Source: Ramlibacter sp. (lineage in GTDB: Bacteria > Pseudomonadota > Gammaproteobacteria > Burkholderiales > Burkholderiaceae_C). From it: a stretch of DNA of 64,000 bases. Below the pieces are notes generated by a model. That model saw only the letters and a program-made list of their open reading frames with translations. It was not told where the DNA came from and made no database searches. The stretch lies in the NCBI GenBank assembly GCA_019635435.1, contig JAHBZM010000001.1, positions 3,348,001-3,412,000 of the forward strand, given 5' to 3'. The position numbers and the translations under genes were made by a program. Each line of letters begins with the position of its first letter. The first letter of the stretch is position 1. This document shows, piece after piece, positions 22,913 to 29,828 of the stretch.

Positions 22913-23773
22913 TCACCCGTGCGCGGCAATCCAGGCCCGGTAGGCCGGATGCTCGCGCAGCGTTTCAAAACAGAAGCCTCGGGCCTTGAGCCCGACGATC
23001 AGCGGCTCCAGAACGGCGGGTGCCCAGGCGTCCTTGCGTGACCAGATGCCCAGATGGGCCAGCAGGATGTCGCCGCCGCGGATGTCGCGCAGCGCCTTTT
23101 GCAGCAAAGCCTGATTGCTGAATTTTTCGCTGGGCAATTCGTCCCCGAGAAAGCCGGCGGGCGCCCAGCCCACATGGGCGTAGCCACAGGCGCGGGCCGC
23201 AGCCAGCAGGGCCGGCGAGGTCTTGCCACCGGGCGCCCGGAACAGCGGCAGCGGCTTCCTGCCCGTGAGGGCCAGCAGCCGCTGCGAGGAACGGTCGATC
23301 TCGGCGCAGTACTCGGCCGCGGTCCACTCCAGATCGCGGCCCTCCTGGGGGCCGGCCGAGGGCCGCATCCGGAACCGCGGCACGGCGCCGGGCAGGTCGG
23401 CCCGCCAGTACACGTGGTCCCAGGTGTGGGAGGCAAACTCATGGCCTTCGGCGGCGCGGGCTTTCCACCAGGACGCCCAGTGCTCGCCGAGGCTGCCGTC
23501 GCCCGCCTGGGTGCGCTCGTTGGCGGCAAAGAATGTGACATGCACCTGCTGGCGCTGCAACACGTCCGCCACCAGCGGCGCCACGGCCATGTGGCCGGTG
23601 TCAAAGGTCAGATAGAGCGGCTTTTTGCAGGCATTTGGGGCGCCAGTCCTTGCTGCGTGGGCACTTCCTGCTACCAGAAAGATAGCAAGCAAAGCCCCCG
23701 CCCGCCATCGCCCGAGACGTTCAGCGGGGCATGTGGTCAAGCGTCCAGACACCATGGGGAGATTTTCCAACAT
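22913..23773 (-). CDS. Polysaccharide deacetylase family protein, exported
   Basis: A 286-residue NodB-fold protein with a signal peptide (core ALLAIFLVAG, cleavage after SAHA near residue 40). NodB motif 1 is LTFDTG instead of TFDDG, so the second, metal-binding Asp is Thr. Motif 2 HTWDH keeps both His, and motif 3 is RAPGG. It probably acts on an envelope or extracellular polysaccharide, but the altered metal site makes activity uncertain. The signal-peptide core is encoded by a copy of the dispersed repeat. The start overlaps the end of the upstream YncE-like gene; an ATG at 23755 is an alternative. Confidence 0.8.
   Translation of the reverse strand: MLENLPMVSGRLTTCPAERLGRWRAGALLAIFLVAGSAHAARTGAPNACKKPLYLTFDTGHMAVAPLVADVLQRQQVHVTFFAANERTQAGDGSLGEHWASWWKARAAEGHEFASHTWDHVYWRADLPGAVPRFRMRPSAGPQEGRDLEWTAAEYCAEIDRSSQRLLALTGRKPLPLFRAPGGKTSPALLAAARACGYAHVGWAPAGFLGDELPSEKFSNQALLQKALRDIRGGDILLAHLGIWSRKDAWAPAVLEPLIVGLKARGFCFETLREHPAYRAWIAAHG
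23642..23688 (-). repeat. Dispersed element, copy G, encoding the signal-peptide core and cleavage site of the deacetylase
   Basis: On the minus strand it reads TTGCTATC, TGGTAGCAGGAAGTGCCC, then GGACTGGCG, matching copies A and C in order and spacing. Translated in the gene's frame it gives LLAIFLVAGSAHAARTGA, the hydrophobic core and the cleavage site. Confidence 0.6.
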
Positions 23774-24710
23774 TCACCTGGCGCACCACCTTCTGCTGCT
23801 CGGTGTCGATCACGGTGAGCTTGCGGGCCCAGCGCGAGGTGACCAGCAGCAGCTTGCCGCCAGTCATGACCTCCATGCAGTCGGGCCCGCCCGGCGCGGG
23901 GTAGCTGGCCACCACCTCCAGCGTCTGCAGATCGATCTTGCTGATGGTGTTGGCCACGCGGTTGCTCAGGTAGACATGGCGCCGGTCGCCGGTGGCGCGA
24001 AACGCGTGCGCACCGTCGCCGGTCCGGATTTTTTTCAGCAGCCGCGGCGCCTTGCCGGTCACGTCGTACACCTCCACGCTGTCGCTGCCGGTCAGGCCGA
24101 CCAGCAGCTTGCTGTCATCGGCCGTGCCGTACAGGTCGGCGGGCATGGTGCCGGTGCGGGTGCGCCACTTGAGGTTCTGGCTCGCCAGGTCGATGGCCAC
24201 CAGCTCGTCGCTGTCCTGCATGGTCACAAACGCCGTGGTGCTGCGGCTGTCGATCCAGATGTGGCTGGGCGTCTTGGCGGTGGAGACGCGCCGGGCCAGC
24301 GTCATGTCCTTGCCGTCCCAGCGATAGATGTCGACGTGGTTGAGCCGGTTGGCCGCCGTCAGGAACCATTTCATGTCGGGGGAAAAGCGCAGCTGGTACG
24401 GGTCCAGAATGCCGCGCACCGTGCGCTGGACCTCGGCCGTGCGGGGGTCGACGAAAGTCAGCGAATCGCCCAGCGCATTGGCGATGATCAGCGATCTTTC
24501 ATCGGGCGTCAGGTACAGGTGGTGCGGCTCCTTGCCGGTCGCGATGCGCCGGGTTTCCTTCCAGGTCTGGGGGTCGATCACGCTGACACTCGCATCCAGC
24601 GAATTCAGCACGAAGATCGGCGACGTCTGGGCCTGCGCAAACAGGGGAGCCGCCGTCAGCAGCACAAGCGCCACCAACGCGGCAAAACGGGAAGAAAACG
24701 TCACGGACAA
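23721..24710 (-). CDS. YncE-like beta-propeller protein, exported
   Basis: A 329-residue secreted protein. The signal peptide is followed by cleavage after AQA (TAAPLFAQAQ). The rest is repeated 40-residue blades of a seven-bladed YVTN/YncE propeller, for example SLDASVSVIDPQTWKETRRIATGKEPHHLYLTPD and SNRVANTISKIDLQTLEVVASYP. Such proteins bind partners or ligands in the periplasm; the role is unknown. No ATG fits: the start must be TTG at 24710 or GTG at 24704, with no clear ribosome binding site. It is divergent from the next hydrolase. Confidence 0.82.
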   Translation of the reverse strand: MSVTFSSRFAALVALVLLTAAPLFAQAQTSPIFVLNSLDASVSVIDPQTWKETRRIATGKEPHHLYLTPDERSLIIANALGDSLTFVDPRTAEVQRTVRGILDPYQLRFSPDMKWFLTAANRLNHVDIYRWDGKDMTLARRVSTAKTPSHIWIDSRSTTAFVTMQDSDELVAIDLASQNLKWRTRTGTMPADLYGTADDSKLLVGLTGSDSVEVYDVTGKAPRLLKKIRTGDGAHAFRATGDRRHVYLSNRVANTISKIDLQTLEVVASYPAPGGPDCMEVMTGGKLLLVTSRWARKLTVIDTEQQKVVRQVNVGKSPHGVWTLDHMPR

Positions 24711-24783
24711 ACCAGTTCAAGGGCCAACCCGAGAGTGTAGCCGGGCCCCTGCCCGCCGCAGCCCCTTCCCGTAACATGGCGCC

Positions 24784-25563
24784 ATGCAAAGCGTGGACAT
24801 CAACGGCGTGAGGCTCGAAGTGCGGCAGATTCCGGGCGGCCCGCTCCCTCCCCTGGTTTTCCTGCACGAAGGCCTGGGCAGCGTGGCCTTGTGGCAGGGT
24901 CGCGACGGTTTCTGGCCCGAGGCGGTGTGCGCGGCCACCGGCCGCCCCGGCCTGGTCTGGTCACGCCGTGGCTACGGCCAGTCCGACCCGGTTCCCGATG
25001 TGCGGGGCGCGGGCCGCCTCCAGCCCGACTACATGCACCGCGAGGCCTGGGAGGTCTTGCCGGCCTTGCTGGCGCAATTGGGCATCGTCCGGCCCGTGCT
25101 GCTGGGCCATTCCGACGGCGGCAGCATCGCCTTGCTGCACGCCAGCCGCCACCCCGTCGAGGCCTGCATCGTCATGGCACCGCACGTGATCGTCGAGGAC
25201 GTGTCGGTGCGCTCCATCGAGCAGGCGCGGGACGCATTCGAATCAGGCGGCCTGCGCGAGCGGCTGGCGCGCTACCACGCCGATGTAGACGGGGCCTTCT
25301 GGCAATGGAACGACATCTGGCTCAGCCCGGCCTTCCGGTCATTTGACATCCGTGAAGACTGCCGGCGCATCAGCGCGCCCGTGCTGGCACTGCAGGGCGA
25401 GGACGATGTCTACGGCACGCTGCGGCAGATCGAAGAGATCGCCCCCACCAGCGGCCCCTTCCGCATGGAAGTCATCGCGGCCTGCGGGCATTCGCCGCAC
25501 CGTGACCAGCCGGCGCTGACCACCCGGCTGGTGGCGCAATTCCTGGCCGGGCTCAGCCGCTGA
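24784..25563 (+). CDS. Alpha/beta hydrolase
   Basis: A 259-residue alpha/beta-hydrolase. The oxyanion part is FLHEGLGSVALW (HEGLGS variant), the nucleophile elbow is GHSDGGS near residue 115, the acid is in LALQGEDDVYG, and the His is in ACGHSPHRDQP. It has no signal peptide. The HEGLG form occurs in small esterase and C-C hydrolase-like proteins; substrate unknown. Its 3' end overlaps the convergent pseudouridine synthase by 11 bases. Confidence 0.85.
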   Translation: MQSVDINGVRLEVRQIPGGPLPPLVFLHEGLGSVALWQGRDGFWPEAVCAATGRPGLVWSRRGYGQSDPVPDVRGAGRLQPDYMHREAWEVLPALLAQLGIVRPVLLGHSDGGSIALLHASRHPVEACIVMAPHVIVEDVSVRSIEQARDAFESGGLRERLARYHADVDGAFWQWNDIWLSPAFRSFDIREDCRRISAPVLALQGEDDVYGTLRQIEEIAPTSGPFRMEVIAACGHSPHRDQPALTTRLVAQFLAGLSR

Positions 25564-26275
25564 CCAGGGCCAGGTCCGCCGGAGTCAGCCAGCGCCATTG
25601 CCCCGGCGCCAGGTCTTCGGGAAGCGCCAGGCCTCCAATGCGCGATCGGTGCAAGCCCTCCACCCGGTTGCCGACCGCCGCCAGCATGCGCTTGACTTGA
25701 TGGTATTTGCCCTCGGTCAGGGTCAGGCGCAGGTGCAGTGGCGACACCGCCTCGCAGGCCGCCGCGGCCACCGGCCGGGGGTCGTCGTCGAGCACCACAC
25801 CACCCAGAAGGCGCTGCACCTGGACATCATCCACGGGGTGCTTGGTGACCACCTCGTACACCTTGGGGACATGGTGGCGCGGCGAGCTCATGCGGTGGAT
25901 GAATTTGCCATCGTCGGTCAGCAGCAGCAGCCCGGTGGTGTCCTGGTCCAGCCGGCCCACGGCCTGCACGCCCTGCACGGCCCCCTTTTGCGGCCGCTGC
26001 CGCAACGGGGCGGGCAGCAGGGTGTAGATGCTGGGCCAGGCCGACGGCTTCTGGGAGCATTCGGTGCCGGCCGGCTTGTGCAGCATCACGTAGGCCGGGG
26101 CATGAAATTCCCAGGCTTCCCCACGCACGCTGAAGCGCAGGCCCGAAGGCTCAACTTCCATGCCCGCGTCGGTGCAGGAGACGCCCTCCACGCTGACCAG
26201 CCCCTGCTGGATCAGGCCCGCGCAGATGCGGCGGGTGCCAAAGCCCTGCGAATAGAGCGCGTCCTCCAGCTTCAT
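25553..26275 (-). CDS. rsuA: 16S rRNA pseudouridine synthase (RsuA-type)
   Basis: A 240-residue enzyme. The N-terminal S4 domain (MKLEDALYSQGFGTRRICAGLIQQGLVSVEG) precedes the catalytic domain, with the signature GRLDQDTTGLLLLTDDG near residue 109 carrying the active-site Asp. The late segment LTEGKYHQVKRMLAAVGNRVEGLHRSRIG is typical of RsuA/RluB/E/F enzymes. RsuA modifies U516 of 16S rRNA; the exact target is inferred from length and motif. It lies 4 bp after the RraA-like gene. Confidence 0.88.
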   Translation of the reverse strand: MKLEDALYSQGFGTRRICAGLIQQGLVSVEGVSCTDAGMEVEPSGLRFSVRGEAWEFHAPAYVMLHKPAGTECSQKPSAWPSIYTLLPAPLRQRPQKGAVQGVQAVGRLDQDTTGLLLLTDDGKFIHRMSSPRHHVPKVYEVVTKHPVDDVQVQRLLGGVVLDDDPRPVAAAACEAVSPLHLRLTLTEGKYHQVKRMLAAVGNRVEGLHRSRIGGLALPEDLAPGQWRWLTPADLALVSG

Positions 26276-26279
26276 CGGT

Positions 26280-27005
26280 TCAGCCGGCCTCGCGCTTCCA
26301 GGCTTCGTATTTGGCCTTGTTGTCTTCGTTGGGCGGGTACAGGCCCGGCAGCGCCACGCCCTGGTCGACCTGCGCCATGATCCAGCCCTCCAGACGCTCC
26401 TGCTCAACGGCGGCGGCCATGACCTCGTCGAGCAGGGCCGCCGGAATGAGCACGGCGCCATCGGTGTCCACCACCACCACATCGTTGGGGAAAACCGCCA
26501 CGCCACCGCAACCCACCGGATCCTGCCAGTTGACAAAAGTCAGGCCCGCCACCGAAGCCGGGGCCGCCGTGCCCTGGCACCAGACCGGCAGGCCGGTGCC
26601 CAGGACACCCGCCAGGTCACGCACCACGCCATCGGTCACGAGTCCCGCCACCCCGCGTTTGGCCATGCGGGCGCACAGGATGTCACCGAAGATGCCGGCG
26701 TCGGTCACGCCCATGGCATCCACCACGGCGATCACGCCCTCGGGCATGGCCTCGATGGCGGCGCGGGTGGAGATGGGCGCGCCCCAGGAGGCGGGTGTTG
26801 CCAGGTCCTCGCGCGCCGGGACGAAACGCAGGGTGAATGCCCGCCCAACCAGGCGCGGCTGATCCGCGCGAAGGGGACGCGTCCCGCGCATCCAGACGTT
26901 GCGCAGCCCTTTTTTCAGCAGCACGGTGGTCAGGGTGGCGGTCGTCACGCCCTTGAGCGTTTCGACGACGGCGGGGTCCAGCGCAAGGACAGCTGTGGAT
27001 GACAT
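26280..27005 (-). CDS. RraA-family protein (HMG aldolase/oxaloacetate decarboxylase type)
   Basis: A 241-residue RraA-fold protein. It has the GVIAVVDAMGVTDAGIFGDIL segment and the catalytic motif GLVTDGVVRD, whose Arg-Asp binds substrate and metal. The late DVVVVDTDGAVLIP strand follows. Longer than RraA of E. coli (161 residues), it resembles metal-dependent 4-hydroxy-4-methyl-2-oxoglutarate aldolases of aromatic degradation. The N-terminal addition (KGVTTATLTTVLLKKGLRNVWMRG) supports that branch. AGGAG precedes the ATG. No aromatic pathway genes are adjacent. Confidence 0.82.
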   Translation of the reverse strand: MSSTAVLALDPAVVETLKGVTTATLTTVLLKKGLRNVWMRGTRPLRADQPRLVGRAFTLRFVPAREDLATPASWGAPISTRAAIEAMPEGVIAVVDAMGVTDAGIFGDILCARMAKRGVAGLVTDGVVRDLAGVLGTGLPVWCQGTAAPASVAGLTFVNWQDPVGCGGVAVFPNDVVVVDTDGAVLIPAALLDEVMAAAVEQERLEGWIMAQVDQGVALPGLYPPNEDNKAKYEAWKREAG

Positions 27006-27034
27006 GACGGCTCCTGAAACAACAAGAGGACACA

Positions 27035-27070
27035 AGGAAAAAGCCGCCAGCGATGGCACGCTGGCGGCTT
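27035..27070 (-). terminator. Rho-independent terminator of ssrA
   Basis: The stem AAGCCGCCAGC/GCTGGCGGCTT (27041-27070) has an 8-base loop and is followed on the minus strand by TTTTTCC. It begins 11 bp after the tmRNA 3' CCA. Confidence 0.93.
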
Positions 27071-27080
27071 GACCCGGATA

Positions 27081-27466
27081 TGGTGGAGCTGGGGGGAATT
27101 GAACCCCCGTCCGCAAGCCTTCTTCGCACAGTTCTACATGTTTAGCCGTCTGGTTTGGATCTCGCTTCCTGTGCCGCGCAGCGGCACGCTGCACAGGACG
27201 CCAGCAACCTATTTTCTCGTTCCATGCCAAGTTACCCGACACGGAACCAGCCTATGAAATTATCTTTGCAGCCGGGAGCCTGTGGCTTGCGCCAAGACCC
27301 CTTGCCCAGCCCATAGGCCTGCTGTTGCAAAGCTCACCGGCAATTAAGCGGCGAGTGCGAAACGTTCGTCGTTTGCAGTTAGTTTGTTTGAATCTGATTT
27401 ACGAGCACATTCAGCTCGACATGCCCTGCCACGCGTCCGAACCCACGTCGAAACCAGTGCAGCCCC
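27081..27466 (-). ncRNA. ssrA: tmRNA (transfer-messenger RNA)
   Basis: A 386-nt tmRNA. The 5' end GGGGCTG pairs with the 3' CAGCTCC before CCA to form the acceptor stem. The T-arm carries GGTTCAATTCC, and the 5' side has CTGGTTTCGACG. The tag reading frame is at 27344-27376: it resumes on GCA and encodes ANDERFALAA, then TAA. The tag ends in ALAA, the degron for ClpXP. Pseudoknot-like GC pairs (GTGCCGCGCAGCGGCAC) are visible. It rescues stalled ribosomes. A terminator follows. Confidence 0.98.
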
Positions 27467-27479
27467 GGGAAAAGGTATT

Positions 27480-28154
27480 TTAGGCCCTCGGGCCCGATTG
27501 CAAGAGCGACAGCAATTCAAGCGGGCTGTGAATGTGGGCATGGGCCCCCCATTGCCGGGTGTCGCCGTTGCGGCCGAGGTAGCCGTAGGTGGCGGCCACC
27601 GTGCCCATGCCCGCGGCCAGCCCGGCCACCACGTCGCGTTCATCGTCCCCCACATAGAGGCAGGCCGCCGGGGCCAACCCCAGCTGGCGGGCAGCCTCCA
27701 GCAGTGGCGCGGGGTGCGGCTTGGCATGGGGCGTGGAGTCACCCCCCACCACCGTGCCGGCCGTGGCAAACAGCGGCATGCCGCGCGTGAGCGGCCCGGC
27801 GAAGCGCATGGACTTGTTGGTCACGACACCCCAGGCCAGGCCCATGCCATGCAGTTGACCGAGCAGTTCAGGCACACCGTCAAAGGCCCGCGTGAGCTCG
27901 GTCATGCGGCGCTCGTAGTTGACGAAGAACTCCTCGCGCATCGCGTCATAGTCCGGGTGGGCAGGCGTCATGTCAAAAGCGATGCCCAGCATGCCACGCG
28001 CCCCGGCGCCGGCCATGGGCCGGTAGCGCTCCAGCGGCAATGAGGCCAGGCCCCGCGCCACGCGCATCTGGTCAGCGGCGGCGCCCAGGTCTGGCGCGCT
28101 GTCAATCAGGGTGCCATCCAGGTCAAACAGGACTGCCTCAACCCCCGCGAACAT
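27480..28154 (-). CDS. gph: Phosphoglycolate phosphatase
   Basis: A 224-residue HAD phosphatase. Motif I is AVLFDLDGTLIDSAPDL (nucleophile Asp), motif II is GVVTNK, the Lys is in KPHPAPLL, and motif IV is LYVGDDERDV. A helical cap lies between motifs I and II. It clears 2-phosphoglycolate from DNA repair or oxygenation reactions. Its ATG overlaps the ubiG stop (TGATG), a usual pairing in betaproteobacteria. The stop lies 14 bp before the tmRNA 5' end. Confidence 0.93.
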   Translation of the reverse strand: MFAGVEAVLFDLDGTLIDSAPDLGAAADQMRVARGLASLPLERYRPMAGAGARGMLGIAFDMTPAHPDYDAMREEFFVNYERRMTELTRAFDGVPELLGQLHGMGLAWGVVTNKSMRFAGPLTRGMPLFATAGTVVGGDSTPHAKPHPAPLLEAARQLGLAPAACLYVGDDERDVVAGLAAGMGTVAATYGYLGRNGDTRQWGAHAHIHSPLELLSLLQSGPRA

Positions 28155-28867
28155 CACGCGCCCGCCTTGTGGGTGGCCACCAGGTAATTGACGCTGGTGT
28201 CGCCCGACAGCCAGTACCTGCGGGTCAGCGGGTTGTGCTCCAGACCGCGGGTGGCGCGAAGATCCAGGCCACTGGCCCGGATCCAGCCCGCCAGTTCGCT
28301 GGGCCGGATCAGCTTTTCGTATTCATGCGTGCCGCGCGGCAGCAGGTTGAGCACATATTCCGCGCCCACGATGGCCAGAAGAAAGGCCTTCGCATTGCGG
28401 TTGATGGTGGAAAAAAACACCCAGCCCCCGGGTTGGACCAGGGCTGAACAAGCCCGCACGACCGAGGCCGGGTCGGGCACGTGTTCGAGCATTTCCATGC
28501 AGGTCACCACGTCGAAGCTGGCCGGCATCTCGGCGGCCAGCGCCTCCACGCTGACCTCGCGGTAGGCAACGCCAGGGGTTTGTGCCTCCAGCGCATGCAG
28601 CTGCGCCACCTTGAGCGCGCGAGCGGCCAGGTCGATGCCCAGCACCTCGGCACCGCGACGCGCCATGGCATCGGCCAGAATGCCGCCGCCGCAGCCCACG
28701 TCCAGCACACGGCGGCCCGCCAATGGCGCCAGCCCCTCGATCCAGCCCAGCCGCAGCGGGTTGATCTGGTGCAGGGGCCGGAATTCGCTGTCCGGGTCCC
28801 ACCAGCGATGCGCCAGCTCCGAGAACTTGGCGATTTCCGCTGGGTCGACGTTCACAGTGTCACTCAT
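28154..28867 (-). CDS. ubiG: Ubiquinone biosynthesis O-methyltransferase
   Basis: A 237-residue UbiG, which methylates two hydroxyl groups in ubiquinone synthesis. N-terminal VDPAEIAKFSELAHRWWDPDSEFRPLHQINPLRL is diagnostic. Motif I is VLDVGCGGGILADAMA, followed by VTCMEMLEHVPDP and the membrane-contact stretch LLPRGTHEYEKLIRPSEL. It acts at the inner membrane with the other Ubi proteins. Translationally coupled to gph. Confidence 0.97.
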   Translation of the reverse strand: MSDTVNVDPAEIAKFSELAHRWWDPDSEFRPLHQINPLRLGWIEGLAPLAGRRVLDVGCGGGILADAMARRGAEVLGIDLAARALKVAQLHALEAQTPGVAYREVSVEALAAEMPASFDVVTCMEMLEHVPDPASVVRACSALVQPGGWVFFSTINRNAKAFLLAIVGAEYVLNLLPRGTHEYEKLIRPSELAGWIRASGLDLRATRGLEHNPLTRRYWLSGDTSVNYLVATHKAGA

Positions 28868-28891
28868 GCGACCATTTTCCTTCAGGCCATG

Positions 28892-28918
28892 AAAAAAGCC
28901 CCGTTGCCGGGGCTTTTT
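28892..28918 (-). terminator. Rho-independent terminator between ompA-family gene and ubiG
   Basis: The stem AGCCCCG/CGGGGCT (28897-28914, loop TTGC) is flanked by A6 and T5 tracts, so it can work on both strands. It lies 18 bp after the ompA-family stop. Confidence 0.92.
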
Positions 28919-28936
28919 GAAGCAATCCGGGAAGGA

Positions 28937-29605
28937 TTACTTGTTGGAGCGGGTACCGACCACTTCGATTTCCACGCGACGGTTCTTCGCACGGCCTTCG
29001 GCGGTCTTGTTGTCGGCCACGGGCTGCTTTTCGCCCTTGCCTTCGGTGTACACGCGGTTCTTCTCGATGCCCTTGGACACGAGGTAGGCCTTGACGGCTT
29101 CAGCGCGGCGGACCGACAGCTTCTGGTTGTAGGCATCGGAGCCCACGGAGTCGGTGTGACCCACGGCAATGATGACTTCCAGGTTGATGCCCTTGACCTT
29201 GTCGGTCAGGTCGTCCAGCTTGGCCTTGCCTTCGGGCTTCAGGACCGACTTGTCGAAGTCGAAGAAGGCGTCGGCGGCGTAGGTCACCTTGGTGGCCGCA
29301 GCGGGAGCAGCTGGCGCGGGCGCCGGCGCAGCGGCAGCAGGTGCCGGCGCCGCGGCGGCGGGAGCCGGTGCCGGAGCGGCAGCCGGAGCAGGTGCCGGAG
29401 CCATGGCAGCCTTGATGGCGCCATCGCAGCTGGCAGCTGCGGTAGCAGGCGTCCAGTTGGCATCGCGCCAGCACAGTTCGTTGGTGCCGTTCTTCCAGAC
29501 GAGTTCGGAGGTGCCGTTGCGCCAGTTATCGATCGACTGGGCGCCAGCGGCGGTTGCGAGCGCAGCGGAGGCAAACAACATCGCCACTTTGTTCAGTTTC
29601 TTCAT
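28937..29605 (-). CDS. OmpA-family outer-membrane/peptidoglycan-binding protein
   Basis: A 222-residue exported protein. The signal peptide is MKKLNKVAMLFASAALATAAGAQ. A short domain of two repeated segments follows (WRNGTSELVWKNGTNELCWRDANWTP), then an Ala/Pro linker of about 40 residues. The C-terminal OmpA domain has FFDFDKSVLKPEGKAKLD, VIIAVGHTDSVGSDAYNQKLSVRRAEAVKAYL and NRRVEIEV, whose Asp and Arg bind peptidoglycan. It lacks a beta-barrel, so it is a Pal/OprF-C-like anchor, common and abundant in Comamonadaceae. AGGAGA precedes the ATG. Confidence 0.92.
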   Translation of the reverse strand: MKKLNKVAMLFASAALATAAGAQSIDNWRNGTSELVWKNGTNELCWRDANWTPATAAASCDGAIKAAMAPAPAPAAAPAPAPAAAAPAPAAAAPAPAPAAPAAATKVTYAADAFFDFDKSVLKPEGKAKLDDLTDKVKGINLEVIIAVGHTDSVGSDAYNQKLSVRRAEAVKAYLVSKGIEKNRVYTEGKGEKQPVADNKTAEGRAKNRRVEIEVVGTRSNK

Positions 29606-29828
29606 GGTTCTCCTCTTGGGGAAAAAGCCGCAGCCGCGCTGCGATACAAGACGATTAAGGTGACCATCACCAAAAGCGTTGGGACAATTGTGCCACACGT
29701 CCTTACACACGCAACGGTTATCGGCTCAGGTCCACGTAGGACAAAACCGCTTCGCTGCCATATGTTGCTGTATCGCTACAGCCTGTTACCCGTAAAATTG
29801 CGCTCTTTTCGCCGCCACATCGCCCTTC

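Noticed and set aside
29700..29828. gyrA promoter with TTGCTG and TAAAAT boxes
   Set aside because: The spacing is 22 bp, too long for a sigma-70 promoter, so it was not listed as a feature.
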